A DNA stretch of 39,393 bases from Bacteroidota bacterium (GCA_021323165.1 JAJTCJ010000060.1:1-39393), one strand, 5' to 3'. Shown: positions 26,664-34,957, counted from the first letter of the stretch. The notes: a model not told the origin generated them from the sequence alone. Program-made: numbers and translations.

Positions 26664-27080
26664 TTACTTACACTCACACGTATCCTTCTCAAAATTCAGA
26701 TCTATTGCAGTCACTACTCTTGAAATAGTATCACAATCTGCAATAACAATTCTTACCTGTTGCCCGTCTGTTGTTTTCCCTTCTACTGCATATGTTCCGC
26801 AAGGCTTGTCATGTACCTCACTTTTGTCGTAGTTGACCTTTCCTGTTTTTAAAACATCCCTGATCTCGGCTTCTGTAATGTTCCTGCACTTCATTCTGCA
26901 TTCACCATGCTGGGTCAATTCCAGTTTCTGGTAACTTAATTCTTCCAGTTTTGCAGAACCCGGCATTTTACATCCACGGCCTTTGAAAAGAATACTTACA
27001 GCTAAACAGCCTAATAAAAACCCAAAACCATAAAATCGTAATCGTCTGTAAAGGTCAGCGTTTTTGGAAGGCAATTTCAT
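26664..27080 (-). CDS. DUF4258-domain protein with N-terminal membrane anchor
   Basis: A 138-residue protein. One hydrophobic helix (about 15-31) is followed by a DUF4258 domain (about 50-130): LELTQHGECRMKCRNITEAEIRDVLKTGKV and VRIVIADCDTISRVVTAIDL. DUF4258 is a small alpha/beta fold sometimes linked to toxin-like RNase folds, but no toxin partner is present. Six Cys lie in the soluble part, suggesting disulfides in the periplasm. Its position near ald, tsaE and porX is one I have seen in Bacteroidota synteny. Confidence 0.75.
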   Translation of the reverse strand: MKLPSKNADLYRRLRFYGFGFLLGCLAVSILFKGRGCKMPGSAKLEELSYQKLELTQHGECRMKCRNITEAEIRDVLKTGKVNYDKSEVHDKPCGTYAVEGKTTDGQQVRIVIADCDTISRVVTAIDLNFEKDTCECK

Positions 27081-27148
27081 TAGAGGAAAATGTTAAAGGT
27101 TAAAAGTTAAAGGTTAAACGATATAAGAAATCATTTTTTAGCCGCACA

Positions 27149-27186
27149 GGTTCTCGATACTTCGCTAACGCTCAACTCGAACTGAC
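27149..27186. repeat. Dispersed repeat GGTTCTCGATACTTCGCTAACG...
   Basis: Shares the TCTCGATAC...CTCGAA(C/A)TGAC frame with 19736-19777. It lies in the gap between the ald and DUF4258 genes. Confidence 0.5.
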
Positions 27187-27207
27187 AACCACAAATCGGA
27201 ATCCAAA

Positions 27208-28425
27208 TCACATACCGGCCATAAAGAGGTTAATATCCTTGTAAGGAAGCTTGAACATTTCACCAAGAACATGACTTGTGAGGACTCCGTTATAAACATA
27301 AATTCCGTTACGTACTCCTTCATCTCTTCTCAACATATTTTCCACTCCTCCTTCTTCTCCTATGTTTAAAAGAATAGGTGCGAAGATAGTGCTCAATGCA
27401 TAAGATGCAGTGCGGGAAACACGTGATGCAATATTAGGAACGCAATAATGAATAACACCGTGCTTGCGGAAAACAGGCTTTGAATGATTGGTAACTTCAG
27501 AAGTTTCAAAACATCCTCCCTGGTCGATGCTAACATCAATGATCACAGAGCCGACTTTCATTTCACTTACCATCGTTTCAGTCACAACGCATGGTGTTCT
27601 TCCATTCTGCGCCCTGATAGCACCGATCACAACATCAGCTGTTCTTAAATGTTTTGCAAGTACGCGAGGCTGGATCACGGAAGTGAAGATCCGCGTTCCG
27701 ATATCACTTTGTAAGCGTCTTAATTTATAGATTGAATTATCAAATACTTTTACTGAAGCACCTAAACCCAATGCAGCACGTGTAGCGAATTCACCAACAG
27801 TACCGGCACCAAGGATCACAACTTCGGTTGGAGAGATCCCGGAGATTCCTCCAAGCAAAGCACCTTGTCCATTATTCACATTACTTAAATATTCAGCTGC
27901 GATCAAAATAGATGTTCCTCCCGCGATCTCACCCATGGAACGGATCACGCTGTAAATGCCATCCTGATCTTTGATCCAGTCGAAAGCAACTGCAGTGATC
28001 TTTTTAGCCATTAATTGTTTCAGAAAATCTTCAGGCTGAACTGTAAGCTGCAATGCCGAAATAAGCGTTTGCTTCTGCTGCATCATCTCGATCTCCTGGG
28101 GAGAAGGAGGTGCAACTTTTAGAATAATATCTGCTTTGTAAACATCTTCGGGACTGTAAACGATCTGTGCTCCTGCTTCGCTGTAATCATGATCCTGAAA
28201 ATTAGCCATCTTCCCCGCATTTGTCTCGACTACTATTCTGTGACCATTATTGGTAAGCAATGCCACAGCATCCGGTACCAATGCCACACGATTTTCCTGG
28301 AAAGAGATCTCTTTTGGAATTCCAATGAACAGTTTACCTTTCTTGCGTCCCACTTCCAGCATTTCTTCCTGTGGCATTAATGCTGTTTGGGTAAGTGAAG
28401 CCAATAATTCCTTTGATGTTTTCAT
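27208..28425 (-). CDS. ald: Alanine dehydrogenase
   Basis: A 405-residue NAD-dependent enzyme that interconverts alanine and pyruvate plus ammonia. The N-terminal catalytic domain opens IGIPKEISFQENRVALVPD (about 34-52) and holds ADIILKVAPP. The Rossmann domain has VVILGAGTVGEFATRAALGLG (about 203-223). The GSVIIDVSIDQGGCFETS segment (about 292-309) and HYCVPNIASRVSRTAS are also typical. The first 30 residues are an extension common in Bacteroidota homologues. A TAAATTTG promoter element lies 20 bases upstream. Confidence 0.93.
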   Translation of the reverse strand: MKTSKELLASLTQTALMPQEEMLEVGRKKGKLFIGIPKEISFQENRVALVPDAVALLTNNGHRIVVETNAGKMANFQDHDYSEAGAQIVYSPEDVYKADIILKVAPPSPQEIEMMQQKQTLISALQLTVQPEDFLKQLMAKKITAVAFDWIKDQDGIYSVIRSMGEIAGGTSILIAAEYLSNVNNGQGALLGGISGISPTEVVILGAGTVGEFATRAALGLGASVKVFDNSIYKLRRLQSDIGTRIFTSVIQPRVLAKHLRTADVVIGAIRAQNGRTPCVVTETMVSEMKVGSVIIDVSIDQGGCFETSEVTNHSKPVFRKHGVIHYCVPNIASRVSRTASYALSTIFAPILLNIGEEGGVENMLRRDEGVRNGIYVYNGVLTSHVLGEMFKLPYKDINLFMAGM

Positions 28426-28762
28426 GAGCCGAAATAAGAATAAAACAAATTTAAGGAATCTTACCTAAAGTTTTTTAAAAGGAAAGATTAGTTATTAAAG
28501 AAGGGTTGTTGATTAGTGCGGATTCTTTACCACGGAGAAGCGGAGGGCACAGAGAGCCACAGAGAAGTATCTCACCACTAAGGCACTAAGAACACGGAGA
28601 AACACTAAGAAATAACAAAGAACCACGGATTTTACCACTAAGACACTTAGGGAAAGAGAAACACTGAGGAAAATCGTATCAATCATAATAAAATCATAAT
28701 CGCCAAAGGCGATCATAATCATTTTTTATCATAAAAAGATCTGTGAAATCTGCGTACGAAAA
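28426..28762. repeat. 337-base intergenic region packed with dispersed repeats
   Basis: No credible gene. It holds the ald promoter (28446-28453, minus), then TTACCACGGAGAAGCGGAGGGCACAGAGAGCCACAGAG (28529-28565), CACCACTAAGGCACTAAGAACACGGAG, ACCACGGATTTTACCACTAAGACACTTAGG, and short AATCATAAT / GGCGAT words (28685-28725). These form at least three degenerate copies of one repeat family. A minus-strand open frame across it is only repeat-encoded. Confidence 0.7.
28446..28453 (-). promoter_or_regulatory. Bacteroidota -7 element TAAATTTG for ald
   Basis: Minus-strand TAAATTTG lies 20 bases upstream of the ald ATG. Confidence 0.5.
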
Positions 28763-29173
28763 CTAAAACGCAATCACCCTCTTTTCACCATCTTTAGTAA
28801 TGGTTACTTTTTCGTATTCCAAAGGGAGAAGCTCCGCTATCTTTTCAGGCCATTCAATAAAACAGTATGCTTTGGAATAAAAATAATCTTCGTACCCAAG
28901 ATCATATGCCTCTCCTACATTCTTTAGCCTGTAAAAATCAAAGTGATAGATCTTAATTCCCTTAGCAGACATATATTCATTTACAATGGAATATGTCGGA
29001 CTGCTAATGTTTTCTTTAACACCAAGCTCTTCACAGATCGCTTTGATTAGGGTAGTTTTGCCTGCTCCCATCTCACCATAAAAAGCGACAACACGTGAGC
29101 CATCGAAAGACTTGATCAGAGTCTTTGCAGCTTCCGGTAATTCTGAAATATTATTGAGGATGATCTTTGACAT
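28763..29173 (-). CDS. tsaE: tRNA threonylcarbamoyladenosine biosynthesis ATPase
   Basis: A 136-residue P-loop protein: Walker A GEMGAGKTTLIKA (about 33-45), SSPTYSIVNEY near 59, and YHFDFYRL near 72. It energises the TsaB-TsaD complex that makes t6A37 in ANN-decoding tRNAs. I chose the ATG at 29173 (MSKIILNN), four bases after the upstream stop; the ATG at 29203 would overlap the neighbour and add a polar, non-conserved leader. It sits at the end of the porX operon. Confidence 0.92.
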   Translation of the reverse strand: MSKIILNNISELPEAAKTLIKSFDGSRVVAFYGEMGAGKTTLIKAICEELGVKENISSPTYSIVNEYMSAKGIKIYHFDFYRLKNVGEAYDLGYEDYFYSKAYCFIEWPEKIAELLPLEYEKVTITKDGEKRVIAF

Positions 29174-29177
29174 AACA

Positions 29178-29528
29178 TTATCTTGTTTTGCGGAACTCTT
29201 CATTCCCCCGCTTCCAGTTCTTTAATTCAAGTGAAGTCTGATCTATCAGTACGATTTTATGTCGCCATTTCTTTCCGTCTTCACCTTTGATAAAGATCTT
29301 GCTTCCTTTTATTTTATATGCACATTCAGTCACTTTTATTCCTTCAGGTGTTATTGCGGTACACCTGTATGTTGTATCCAGGAAAGCAATTGTAGTAAGA
29401 GTCGAGTCTTTGCATTTAACACATCTCCAGGTTCCTGTCAAAAGATCACCATTCGATCTTTTTGACCCCCTTTGTGCAAACAACAAGCAGTGATTCATAA
29501 TTAAAAGAAAAAGCAACAGGCGTTTCAT
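29178..29528 (-). CDS. Small exported lipocalin-like protein
   Basis: A 116-residue protein with signal peptide at 1-19 (ending LLFAQ). The mature part is short and beta-rich: LLTGTWRCVKC, AFLDTTYRCTAI, ECAYKIKGSKIFIKG, HKIVLIDQTSLELKNW. This resembles lipocalin-like/META-type small domains of Bacteroidota, with a CxxC and two more Cys. Not recognised as a named family with certainty. It lies between porX (start one base after the porX stop) and tsaE (four-base gap), so it belongs to that operon. Confidence 0.6.
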   Translation of the reverse strand: MKRLLLFLLIMNHCLLFAQRGSKRSNGDLLTGTWRCVKCKDSTLTTIAFLDTTYRCTAITPEGIKVTECAYKIKGSKIFIKGEDGKKWRHKIVLIDQTSLELKNWKRGNEEFRKTR

Positions 29529-29529
29529 T

Positions 29530-31083
29530 TTACTTTGCTGATAATGTAATGTATGGTATGATCATTTCCTCAAGAGATACACCTCCATGCTGAAATGTAT
29601 TACGATAATAACCTACATAATAATTGTAATTGTTCGGATAAGCGAAGAACATATCTTCTTTCGCAAAAATAAAAGCCTGGCTAACATGCTGCTTCGGTAA
29701 AAATGCATCACCGGGATTACGAACTTCAAAAACATCCTTTTTCACATAATCCAGGCTCTTTCCTTGTTTATAACGAAGATTGGTATTTACATTTTTATCT
29801 CCCACCACTTTTGTCGGCTCAGTAACTTTAATAGTTCCATGGTCTGTTGTGATCACCATCTTACATTTCTTTGCCGCGATCTGTTTAATGATCTCATGCA
29901 AAGGTGAATGCTCAAACCAGGATACAGTGATCGAACGATAAGCGCTTTCATCATCTGCAAGCTCACGGATCACTTCCATTTCCGTACGTGCATGCGACAG
30001 CATATCAACAAAATTATAAACGATCACATTGAGCTTATTCTGCATCAGGTTACTCATGTTCTCAGAAAGTTTTTTTCCTGCAGCATGATTCGTGATCTTA
30101 TGATAACTCATTTTCACATCTTTACCCAAACGTTTCAACTGCTCAGCAAGAAGTTCTTCTTCGTGAAGATTCTTTCCTCCCTCTTCTTCATCATTCAGCC
30201 ATAATTTAGGGAATCTCTTTTCTATCTCACTTGGCATCAATCCCGCGAAAAAAGCATTACGTGCATATTGAGTAGCAGTCGGTAATATGCTGCAATACAA
30301 CTCTTCTGATTCTACTTTAAAATATTCAGATATGATTGGCTGGATCATTTTCCACTGATCATAACGAAGATTATCGATAAGAACAACAAATGTTGTTTCT
30401 TTTGTATCAAGCATAGGAGCAACACGCTGCTTGAAAATCGTATGTGAGAACATTGGTGGAGTTCCATTCTTTCCGTTCAGCCAGCCGATGTAATTATTCT
30501 CAATGAACTTACCGTATAGCTTATTCGCTTCAGACTTCTGCATTTTCAGGATCTCTGACATACTTTCATCCTTGCTTTTCTCAAGCTCAAGCTCCCAATA
30601 AACTAATTTTTTATAAACCTCCTGCCATTCAGGCCAGCCAAGCTTATCACCCATTGTCATACCGATCTGACGAAATTCCTGCTGATAATTAGAGGTTGTT
30701 TTTTCAGATATCAGACGTTTATTATCAAGTGTTTTTTTAAGTGAGAGTAAGATCTGATTCGGGTTAACAGGTTTGATGAGGTAATCCGAGATCTTTGAAC
30801 CGATCGCATCTTCCATCAAATGTTCTTCCTCGCTTTTTGTGATCATGATCACCGGTAGATCAGCATATTTTGATTTTAAACGATTCAATGTTTCAAGGCC
30901 GGATAAGCCAGGCATATTCTCATCGAGCAGCACTACGGAATAATCTTTCTTTTCAGCAAATTCCAAAGCTTCATCACCACTTGCAGCAGAATCAACATCA
31001 TAACCTTTATCTTTCAAAAATAGGATATGCGGTTTCAAAAGATCTATTTCATCATCAGCCCATAAAACATTAATTCTTTCCAT
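29530..31083 (-). CDS. porX: T9SS response regulator with PglZ/alkaline-phosphatase-like domain
   Basis: A 517-residue protein. A receiver domain (1-120) carries the acidic pocket Asp10/Asp11, the phospho-acceptor Asp54 in LLDENMPG, and the Thr and Lys of ITKSEE and LIKPVNP. After a helical linker, the PglZ domain (about 200-517) shows metal-site motifs VVLIDNLRYDQWK and VITTDHGTIKV. PorX works with sensor PorY and a sigma factor to control type IX secretion genes; its effector domain is a phosphodiesterase of oligonucleotides. No porY or T9SS structural gene lies in the window, although two T9SS cargo genes do. Confidence 0.93.
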   Translation of the reverse strand: MERINVLWADDEIDLLKPHILFLKDKGYDVDSAASGDEALEFAEKKDYSVVLLDENMPGLSGLETLNRLKSKYADLPVIMITKSEEEHLMEDAIGSKISDYLIKPVNPNQILLSLKKTLDNKRLISEKTTSNYQQEFRQIGMTMGDKLGWPEWQEVYKKLVYWELELEKSKDESMSEILKMQKSEANKLYGKFIENNYIGWLNGKNGTPPMFSHTIFKQRVAPMLDTKETTFVVLIDNLRYDQWKMIQPIISEYFKVESEELYCSILPTATQYARNAFFAGLMPSEIEKRFPKLWLNDEEEGGKNLHEEELLAEQLKRLGKDVKMSYHKITNHAAGKKLSENMSNLMQNKLNVIVYNFVDMLSHARTEMEVIRELADDESAYRSITVSWFEHSPLHEIIKQIAAKKCKMVITTDHGTIKVTEPTKVVGDKNVNTNLRYKQGKSLDYVKKDVFEVRNPGDAFLPKQHVSQAFIFAKEDMFFAYPNNYNYYVGYYRNTFQHGGVSLEEMIIPYITLSAK

Positions 31084-31216
31084 AAAAAATCTATTTAATT
31101 ATTTAGTTTATAAAGTTAAGTTTTAAACTCTTATCATAGAGCTTATTTAAATTTTATTACTTTTTTCAGATCCATTAGCTTCTCCCGGATGAACTCCTCA
31201 TAACTATTCAATCATG

Positions 31217-31240
31217 TATCTTCTGATAGCTATCAGGAGC
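31217..31240. repeat. Palindromic repeat CTGATAGCTATCAGGAG
   Basis: CTGATAGCTATCAG (31223-31236) is a perfect 14-base palindrome in the gap between the divergent porX and HD genes. GATAGCTATC words are a common intergenic repeat in this phylum. It lies 29 bases upstream of the HD gene's -7 element, so a role as an operator is also possible. Confidence 0.45.
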
Positions 31241-31264
31241 AGCTCCGCGTAATGAAGAATCTCA

Positions 31265-31272
31265 TATCTTTG
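31265..31272 (+). promoter_or_regulatory. Bacteroidota -7 element TATCTTTG abutting the HD gene start
   Basis: It ends five bases before the ATG at 31278, predicting a leaderless transcript. Confidence 0.5.
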
Positions 31273-31277
31273 CCCTG

Positions 31278-32507
31278 ATGAATTCATTTTCAAACAAATT
31301 AAAGATCTTTAACGATCCTATTTACGGTTTCGTATCCATCCCTTATGAAATCATTTACGACCTGATCGACCATCCATGGTTTCAACGCTTGCGAAGGATC
31401 AAGCAGCTGGGACTTACCAATCTTGTTTATCCCGGAGCACTTCATACCCGATTTCATCACGCTATGGGTGCAATGCACTTAATGGGACAGGCAATCGAAG
31501 TCCTGCGATCAAAAAATCATACCATCACCGAAGAAGAAGCAAAAGGAGTTACAATTGCTATCCTACTGCATGATATAGGACATGGCCCATTTTCTCACGC
31601 CCTGGAACACAGTATCGTGAATAACATTAATCATGAAGACATCTCAGAACTCCTTATGAGCAGGCTCAATGAAGAGTTCAACGGAGAGCTTTCCCTTGCC
31701 ATAAGGATCTTTCAGAATAAATACAAGAAAAAATTTCTACACCAGCTGGTTTCCAGCCAGCTTGATATGGACCGGCTAGACTATCTGAAAAGAGACAGCT
31801 TTTTTACCGGTGTTTCCGAAGGAGTTGTGAGTTCGGACAGGATCATCAAAATGCTTAACGTTGTAAACGATGAGCTTGCCATAGAAGCAAAAGGCATTTA
31901 TTCTATAGAAAAATTCATTATTGCCCGAAGACTAATGTATTGGCAGGTATATCTTCATAAAACAGTATTGAGCGCTGAAAATTTATTAGTGAACATTCTA
32001 ACCAGGGCAAAAGATCTTGCAGAAAAAAATGTGGAATTATTCTGCACTCCTCAGCTGAGACTCTTCCTCTATAATAAATACAGCAAGGCGGATTTTATCA
32101 ATGACCGTTCTCTTCTTGAAACTTTTGCAAAGCTGGATGATTATGACATCATGGCCTCCATTAAAGTATGGACGGATCATGCGGATCTGGTCCTTTCAAT
32201 GCTTTGCAGACAAATGGTTGACAGAGAATTATTCAAAGTAGAATTGCAAAAGAACCCTTTCAAAGAAGACAAGATCCAGCCCATCCGAAAGGAGATCAAG
32301 AAACGTTATAAATTGACCGACAAAGAAACTGAATATTTTGTTCTAACAGGAACTGTGGCGAATGATGCTTATCGTGCTGATAAGATCAGGATCAATATTT
32401 TGTCGAAAGACGGAAGCTATTGTGATATCACGGAAGCGTCCGATCAGCTGAATGTTGATGTACTTGCGAAGACAGTTAAAAAATATTATTTGTGTTATCC
32501 TAAATAG
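31278..32507 (+). CDS. HD-domain phosphohydrolase
   Basis: A 409-residue cytosolic enzyme of the dGTPase/SAMHD1-like HD superfamily. Metal ligands are visible in HTRFHHAMGAMHL (about 56-68), ILLHDIGHGPFSHALEH (about 94-110) and SSQLDMDRLDYLKRD (about 159-173). It probably removes phosphates from nucleotides, but the substrate is not known. In many Bacteroidota this gene stands between porX and lpxD-lpxC/fabZ-lpxA. Here the order is kept except that lpxD is missing. Confidence 0.88.
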   Translation: MNSFSNKLKIFNDPIYGFVSIPYEIIYDLIDHPWFQRLRRIKQLGLTNLVYPGALHTRFHHAMGAMHLMGQAIEVLRSKNHTITEEEAKGVTIAILLHDIGHGPFSHALEHSIVNNINHEDISELLMSRLNEEFNGELSLAIRIFQNKYKKKFLHQLVSSQLDMDRLDYLKRDSFFTGVSEGVVSSDRIIKMLNVVNDELAIEAKGIYSIEKFIIARRLMYWQVYLHKTVLSAENLLVNILTRAKDLAEKNVELFCTPQLRLFLYNKYSKADFINDRSLLETFAKLDDYDIMASIKVWTDHADLVLSMLCRQMVDRELFKVELQKNPFKEDKIQPIRKEIKKRYKLTDKETEYFVLTGTVANDAYRADKIRINILSKDGSYCDITEASDQLNVDVLAKTVKKYYLCYPK

Positions 32508-32878
32508 TCATGAGTCGGGAGAACGGAGTTTGTAGACGGTTCACCTGATTAATATAATTTTTCAAGACAATTTTCGGGCTATAAACTATTTCTTCGCTTC
32601 TTTGTGCCTTCGAGGTAAAACCCTTTTCCCTTCAACATTTGTGCACAAAATTTCCCCTCAAACAGCTATTAATTCAATAATTTGTATAATTTTGAGACAT
32701 TAAAATTTCAGGCTGGAATTTTTTTGTGGGATTTACTCTGCCGATTCATTTTTCACCTGAAAAACTGAGCATTTACATGAATTTTATTGCTTAAGGAAAC
32801 AGGATTGGTTGGCAGTACTTCAAAATTTGCCTGAAATAAATTCAAGATAGTAATTGGTAAAAGAAATAAATTAAAAAG
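32508..32878. other. 371-base gap where lpxD is expected; repeat copy, promoter, possible lpxD remnant
   Basis: It begins with an inverted copy of the 11806 repeat (32513-32548) and a degenerate TTTGTGCCTTCGAGGTAAAA word (32599-32618). A TAATTTTG element follows at 32687-32694. Near the end, a frame at 32791-32850 reads DWLAVLQNLPEINSR and stops 28 bases before lpxC. This resembles the extreme C-terminus of LpxD (...F.NLPEL..R...), but the match is too short to be sure. No intact gene is present. Confidence 0.5.
32687..32694 (+). promoter_or_regulatory. Bacteroidota -7 element TAATTTTG ahead of lpxC/fabZ
   Basis: TAATTTTG lies 184 bases upstream of lpxC, a long leader for this genome. The distance would be natural if a gene start once lay soon after it. 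Confidence 0.35.
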
Positions 32879-33784
32879 ATGAGTGTTAAACAAAGAACTT
32901 TAAAATCTGCGGTAACTATTTCCGGAGTTGGATTACATACAGGGAAACAGGTAACACTGACTTTTGTTCCTGCTGCGGATAATCATGGCTATAAATTCCA
33001 GCGTGTAGATCTGCCGGGGAACCCCATCATTAATGCGGATGTTGATAATGTAGTTGATACTTCGAGAGGGACAACACTTGAGCAAAATGGAGCAAGAGTG
33101 CATACCACAGAGCATGTTCTTGCAGCTCTTGTTGGCCTGGAAATAGATAATGTAATGATTCAGCTTGACGGCCCTGAAATGCCTATCATGGATGGCAGCT
33201 CAATGCCTTTTGTAAAGATCCTGGAAGAAACCGGTGCCGTGGATCAGAATGCGGAACGAATCTATTTCGAACTGACAGAAAATCTTACTTATGAAGATCC
33301 AATCAAGAAAGTAGAAATGCTTGCTGTTCCCCAGGATGAATACAGAGCTACTGTTATGGTGGATTATAACTCAGATGTATTGGGAACTCAGCATGCTTCA
33401 ATGTATCATATCGGGGAGTTCAAAAGCGAAATCGCAATGTGCAGAACCTTTGTTTTCCTTCATGAACTTGAAGCGCTTCTTGCCCACAACCTTATCAAAG
33501 GCGGTGATCTGAATAATGCGATTGTGTTGGTAGATAAAGAAGTTTCTAAAGAACAGATCGCGCATCTTCAAAAAGTATTTCATCGTGAAGATGTTGAGAT
33601 CAAAGGAAAAGGAGTGTTAAACAATACTACTCTTCATTATTTTAACGAACCTGCACGTGCACGTTCTTGCTGCAAGACCTGGTCATGCCGGAAATATCGC
33701 TTTTGCAAAGAAGATCAAAGAGCTTATCAAAGCGAAAAAGAAAGGACTTGTAAAATTCGATCTTACCAAAGAACCAATTTATAA
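32879..33784 (+). pseudogene. lpxC: lpxC part of a broken bifunctional lpxC/fabZ gene
   Basis: Residues 1-260 are a good UDP-3-O-acyl-GlcNAc deacetylase: KSAVTISGVGLHTGKQV, zinc ligand His79 in HTTEH, PIMDGSSMPF, KGGDLNNAIV and [17 protein letters not shown]. The frame then leaves the family and reads 41 unrelated residues. The protein resumes in another frame with [12 protein letters not shown]. The segment between them (RHKLLDxxGDLALVG..IKG in relatives, about 20 residues) is gone. It contains the His and Asp of the HKxxD zinc site, so deacetylase activity cannot survive. The junction shows adjacent GCACGT copies at 33653-33664. The loss is 2 modulo 3. Confidence 0.85.
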
Positions 33785-34244
33785 TATCAATGATATCACC
33801 CGGATGCTTCCACATCGTTATCCTTTCCTGATGGTCGACAAGATCATCGAAATGGACAATCAGGGAATTGTCGGAGTGAAAAATGTTACAATGAATGAAC
33901 CTTTCTTCCAGGGCCATTTTCCTGACAACCCGGTTTTTCCAGGTGTAATGCAGATAGAAGCAATGGCGCAGGTAGGAGGAATATTTGCATTATCTCAGGT
34001 AGAAGACCCTGAATATTACAGCACTTATTTTATGAAAATAGATGGTGTAAAATTCAAGCAAAAAGTCCTTCCGGGAGACACTATCGTATTTAAACTTGCT
34101 CTTGAAAGTCCTATCCGCAGAGGATTAGTAAACATGAGAGGAATTGCATATGTAAACGGGAAAGAAGTTTGTGAAGCTGTTATGCTTGCACAAGTGGTTA
34201 AGGACAAACAACCTAAAGATGCCAAAGCGGCTGTAACAGCATGA
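33657..34244 (+). CDS. fabZ: C-terminal part of LpxC plus complete FabZ (3-hydroxyacyl-ACP dehydratase)
   Basis: The frame opens at a GTG that is only the deletion junction. It first gives the end of LpxC ([22 protein letters not shown]), then FabZ from about residue 40: [20 protein letters not shown], catalytic [20 protein letters not shown] with His and Glu, and [12 protein letters not shown]. FabZ dehydrates 3-hydroxyacyl-ACP in fatty-acid elongation. Without the upstream frame, translation of FabZ would need internal initiation, for example at the Met before LPHRYPF. The stop overlaps the lpxA start by four bases (ATGA). Confidence 0.8.
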   Translation: MHVLAARPGHAGNIAFAKKIKELIKAKKKGLVKFDLTKEPIYNINDITRMLPHRYPFLMVDKIIEMDNQGIVGVKNVTMNEPFFQGHFPDNPVFPGVMQIEAMAQVGGIFALSQVEDPEYYSTYFMKIDGVKFKQKVLPGDTIVFKLALESPIRRGLVNMRGIAYVNGKEVCEAVMLAQVVKDKQPKDAKAAVTA

Positions 34245-34957
34245 GCAATTTAAGCTATATTCATCCGGAAGCTAAGATCGGTAAAAACGTAACAGTATCC
34301 GCCTTCTCAAGCGTTTATGAAAATGTGGAGATAGGAGACGGAACCTGGATCGGTCCGAACGTTACAATTTTTTCAGGTGCACGCATAGGAAAGAATTGTA
34401 AAATATTCCCTGGAGCTGTTATTGCAGCCGTTCCGCAGGATTTGAAATACAAAGGAGAAGATTCTGTTGTGGAGATCGGTGATAACACTATCATTCGTGA
34501 ATGTGTAACAATCAACCGAGGAACTGTTGACAAGATGAAAACCAAGATTGGTGACAATTGCCTGCTAATGGCTTACGTGCATATAGCGCATGACTGCATC
34601 CTTGGAGATAATATCATCATTGCAAATAGTGTTAACCTTGCCGGTCACGTTGATATTGAAGATTATGTGATCATTGAAGGCGGGACCGGTGTCGGTCAGT
34701 TCGTAAGAATAGGTGCACACGCATTTGTGTCCGGTTTGACAGGTGTAAGAAAAAATGTTCCTCCTTTCACCAAAGCAGCCCGTGAACCGCTTCAATATGT
34801 TGGAGTGAATTCTGTTGGCTTACGCAGAAGAGGTTTCAGCAACGAAACCATTCTACAGATCGAAGATATTTACAGAACACTTTATGTGAAAGGACTTAAT
34901 GTTTCAAATGCCTTAGCTTATCTTAGATCGGAGTCTGGAGAACGAAGAAGCAGATAA
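34241..34957 (+). CDS. lpxA: UDP-N-acetylglucosamine acyltransferase, C-terminus short
   Basis: A 238-residue left-handed beta-helix protein with hexapeptide repeats from about 8 to 185 ([32 protein letters not shown]). The catalytic His is in YVHIAHDC. It transfers a 3-hydroxyacyl chain from ACP to UDP-GlcNAc, the first lipid A step. Family members in this phylum run about 258-262 residues. Here the C-terminal helical domain stops after [15 protein letters not shown], about 20 residues early, and the DNA beyond is a dispersed-type repeat. Translation is coupled to fabZ. The core enzyme is complete; the short tail may be natural or the result of a small loss. Confidence 0.88.
   Translation: MSNLSYIHPEAKIGKNVTVSAFSSVYENVEIGDGTWIGPNVTIFSGARIGKNCKIFPGAVIAAVPQDLKYKGEDSVVEIGDNTIIRECVTINRGTVDKMKTKIGDNCLLMAYVHIAHDCILGDNIIIANSVNLAGHVDIEDYVIIEGGTGVGQFVRIGAHAFVSGLTGVRKNVPPFTKAAREPLQYVGVNSVGLRRRGFSNETILQIEDIYRTLYVKGLNVSNALAYLRSESGERRSR

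Noticed and set aside
28513..28722. Minus-strand 69-codon frame
   Set aside because: It is made of dispersed intergenic repeats; the translation is low-complexity (LSVSLSLSVLVVKS).
33640..33680. Programmed frameshift or ribosome bypass in lpxC/fabZ
   Set aside because: Bypassing skips inserted mRNA; here needed codons are missing from the DNA, so recoding could not restore the protein.
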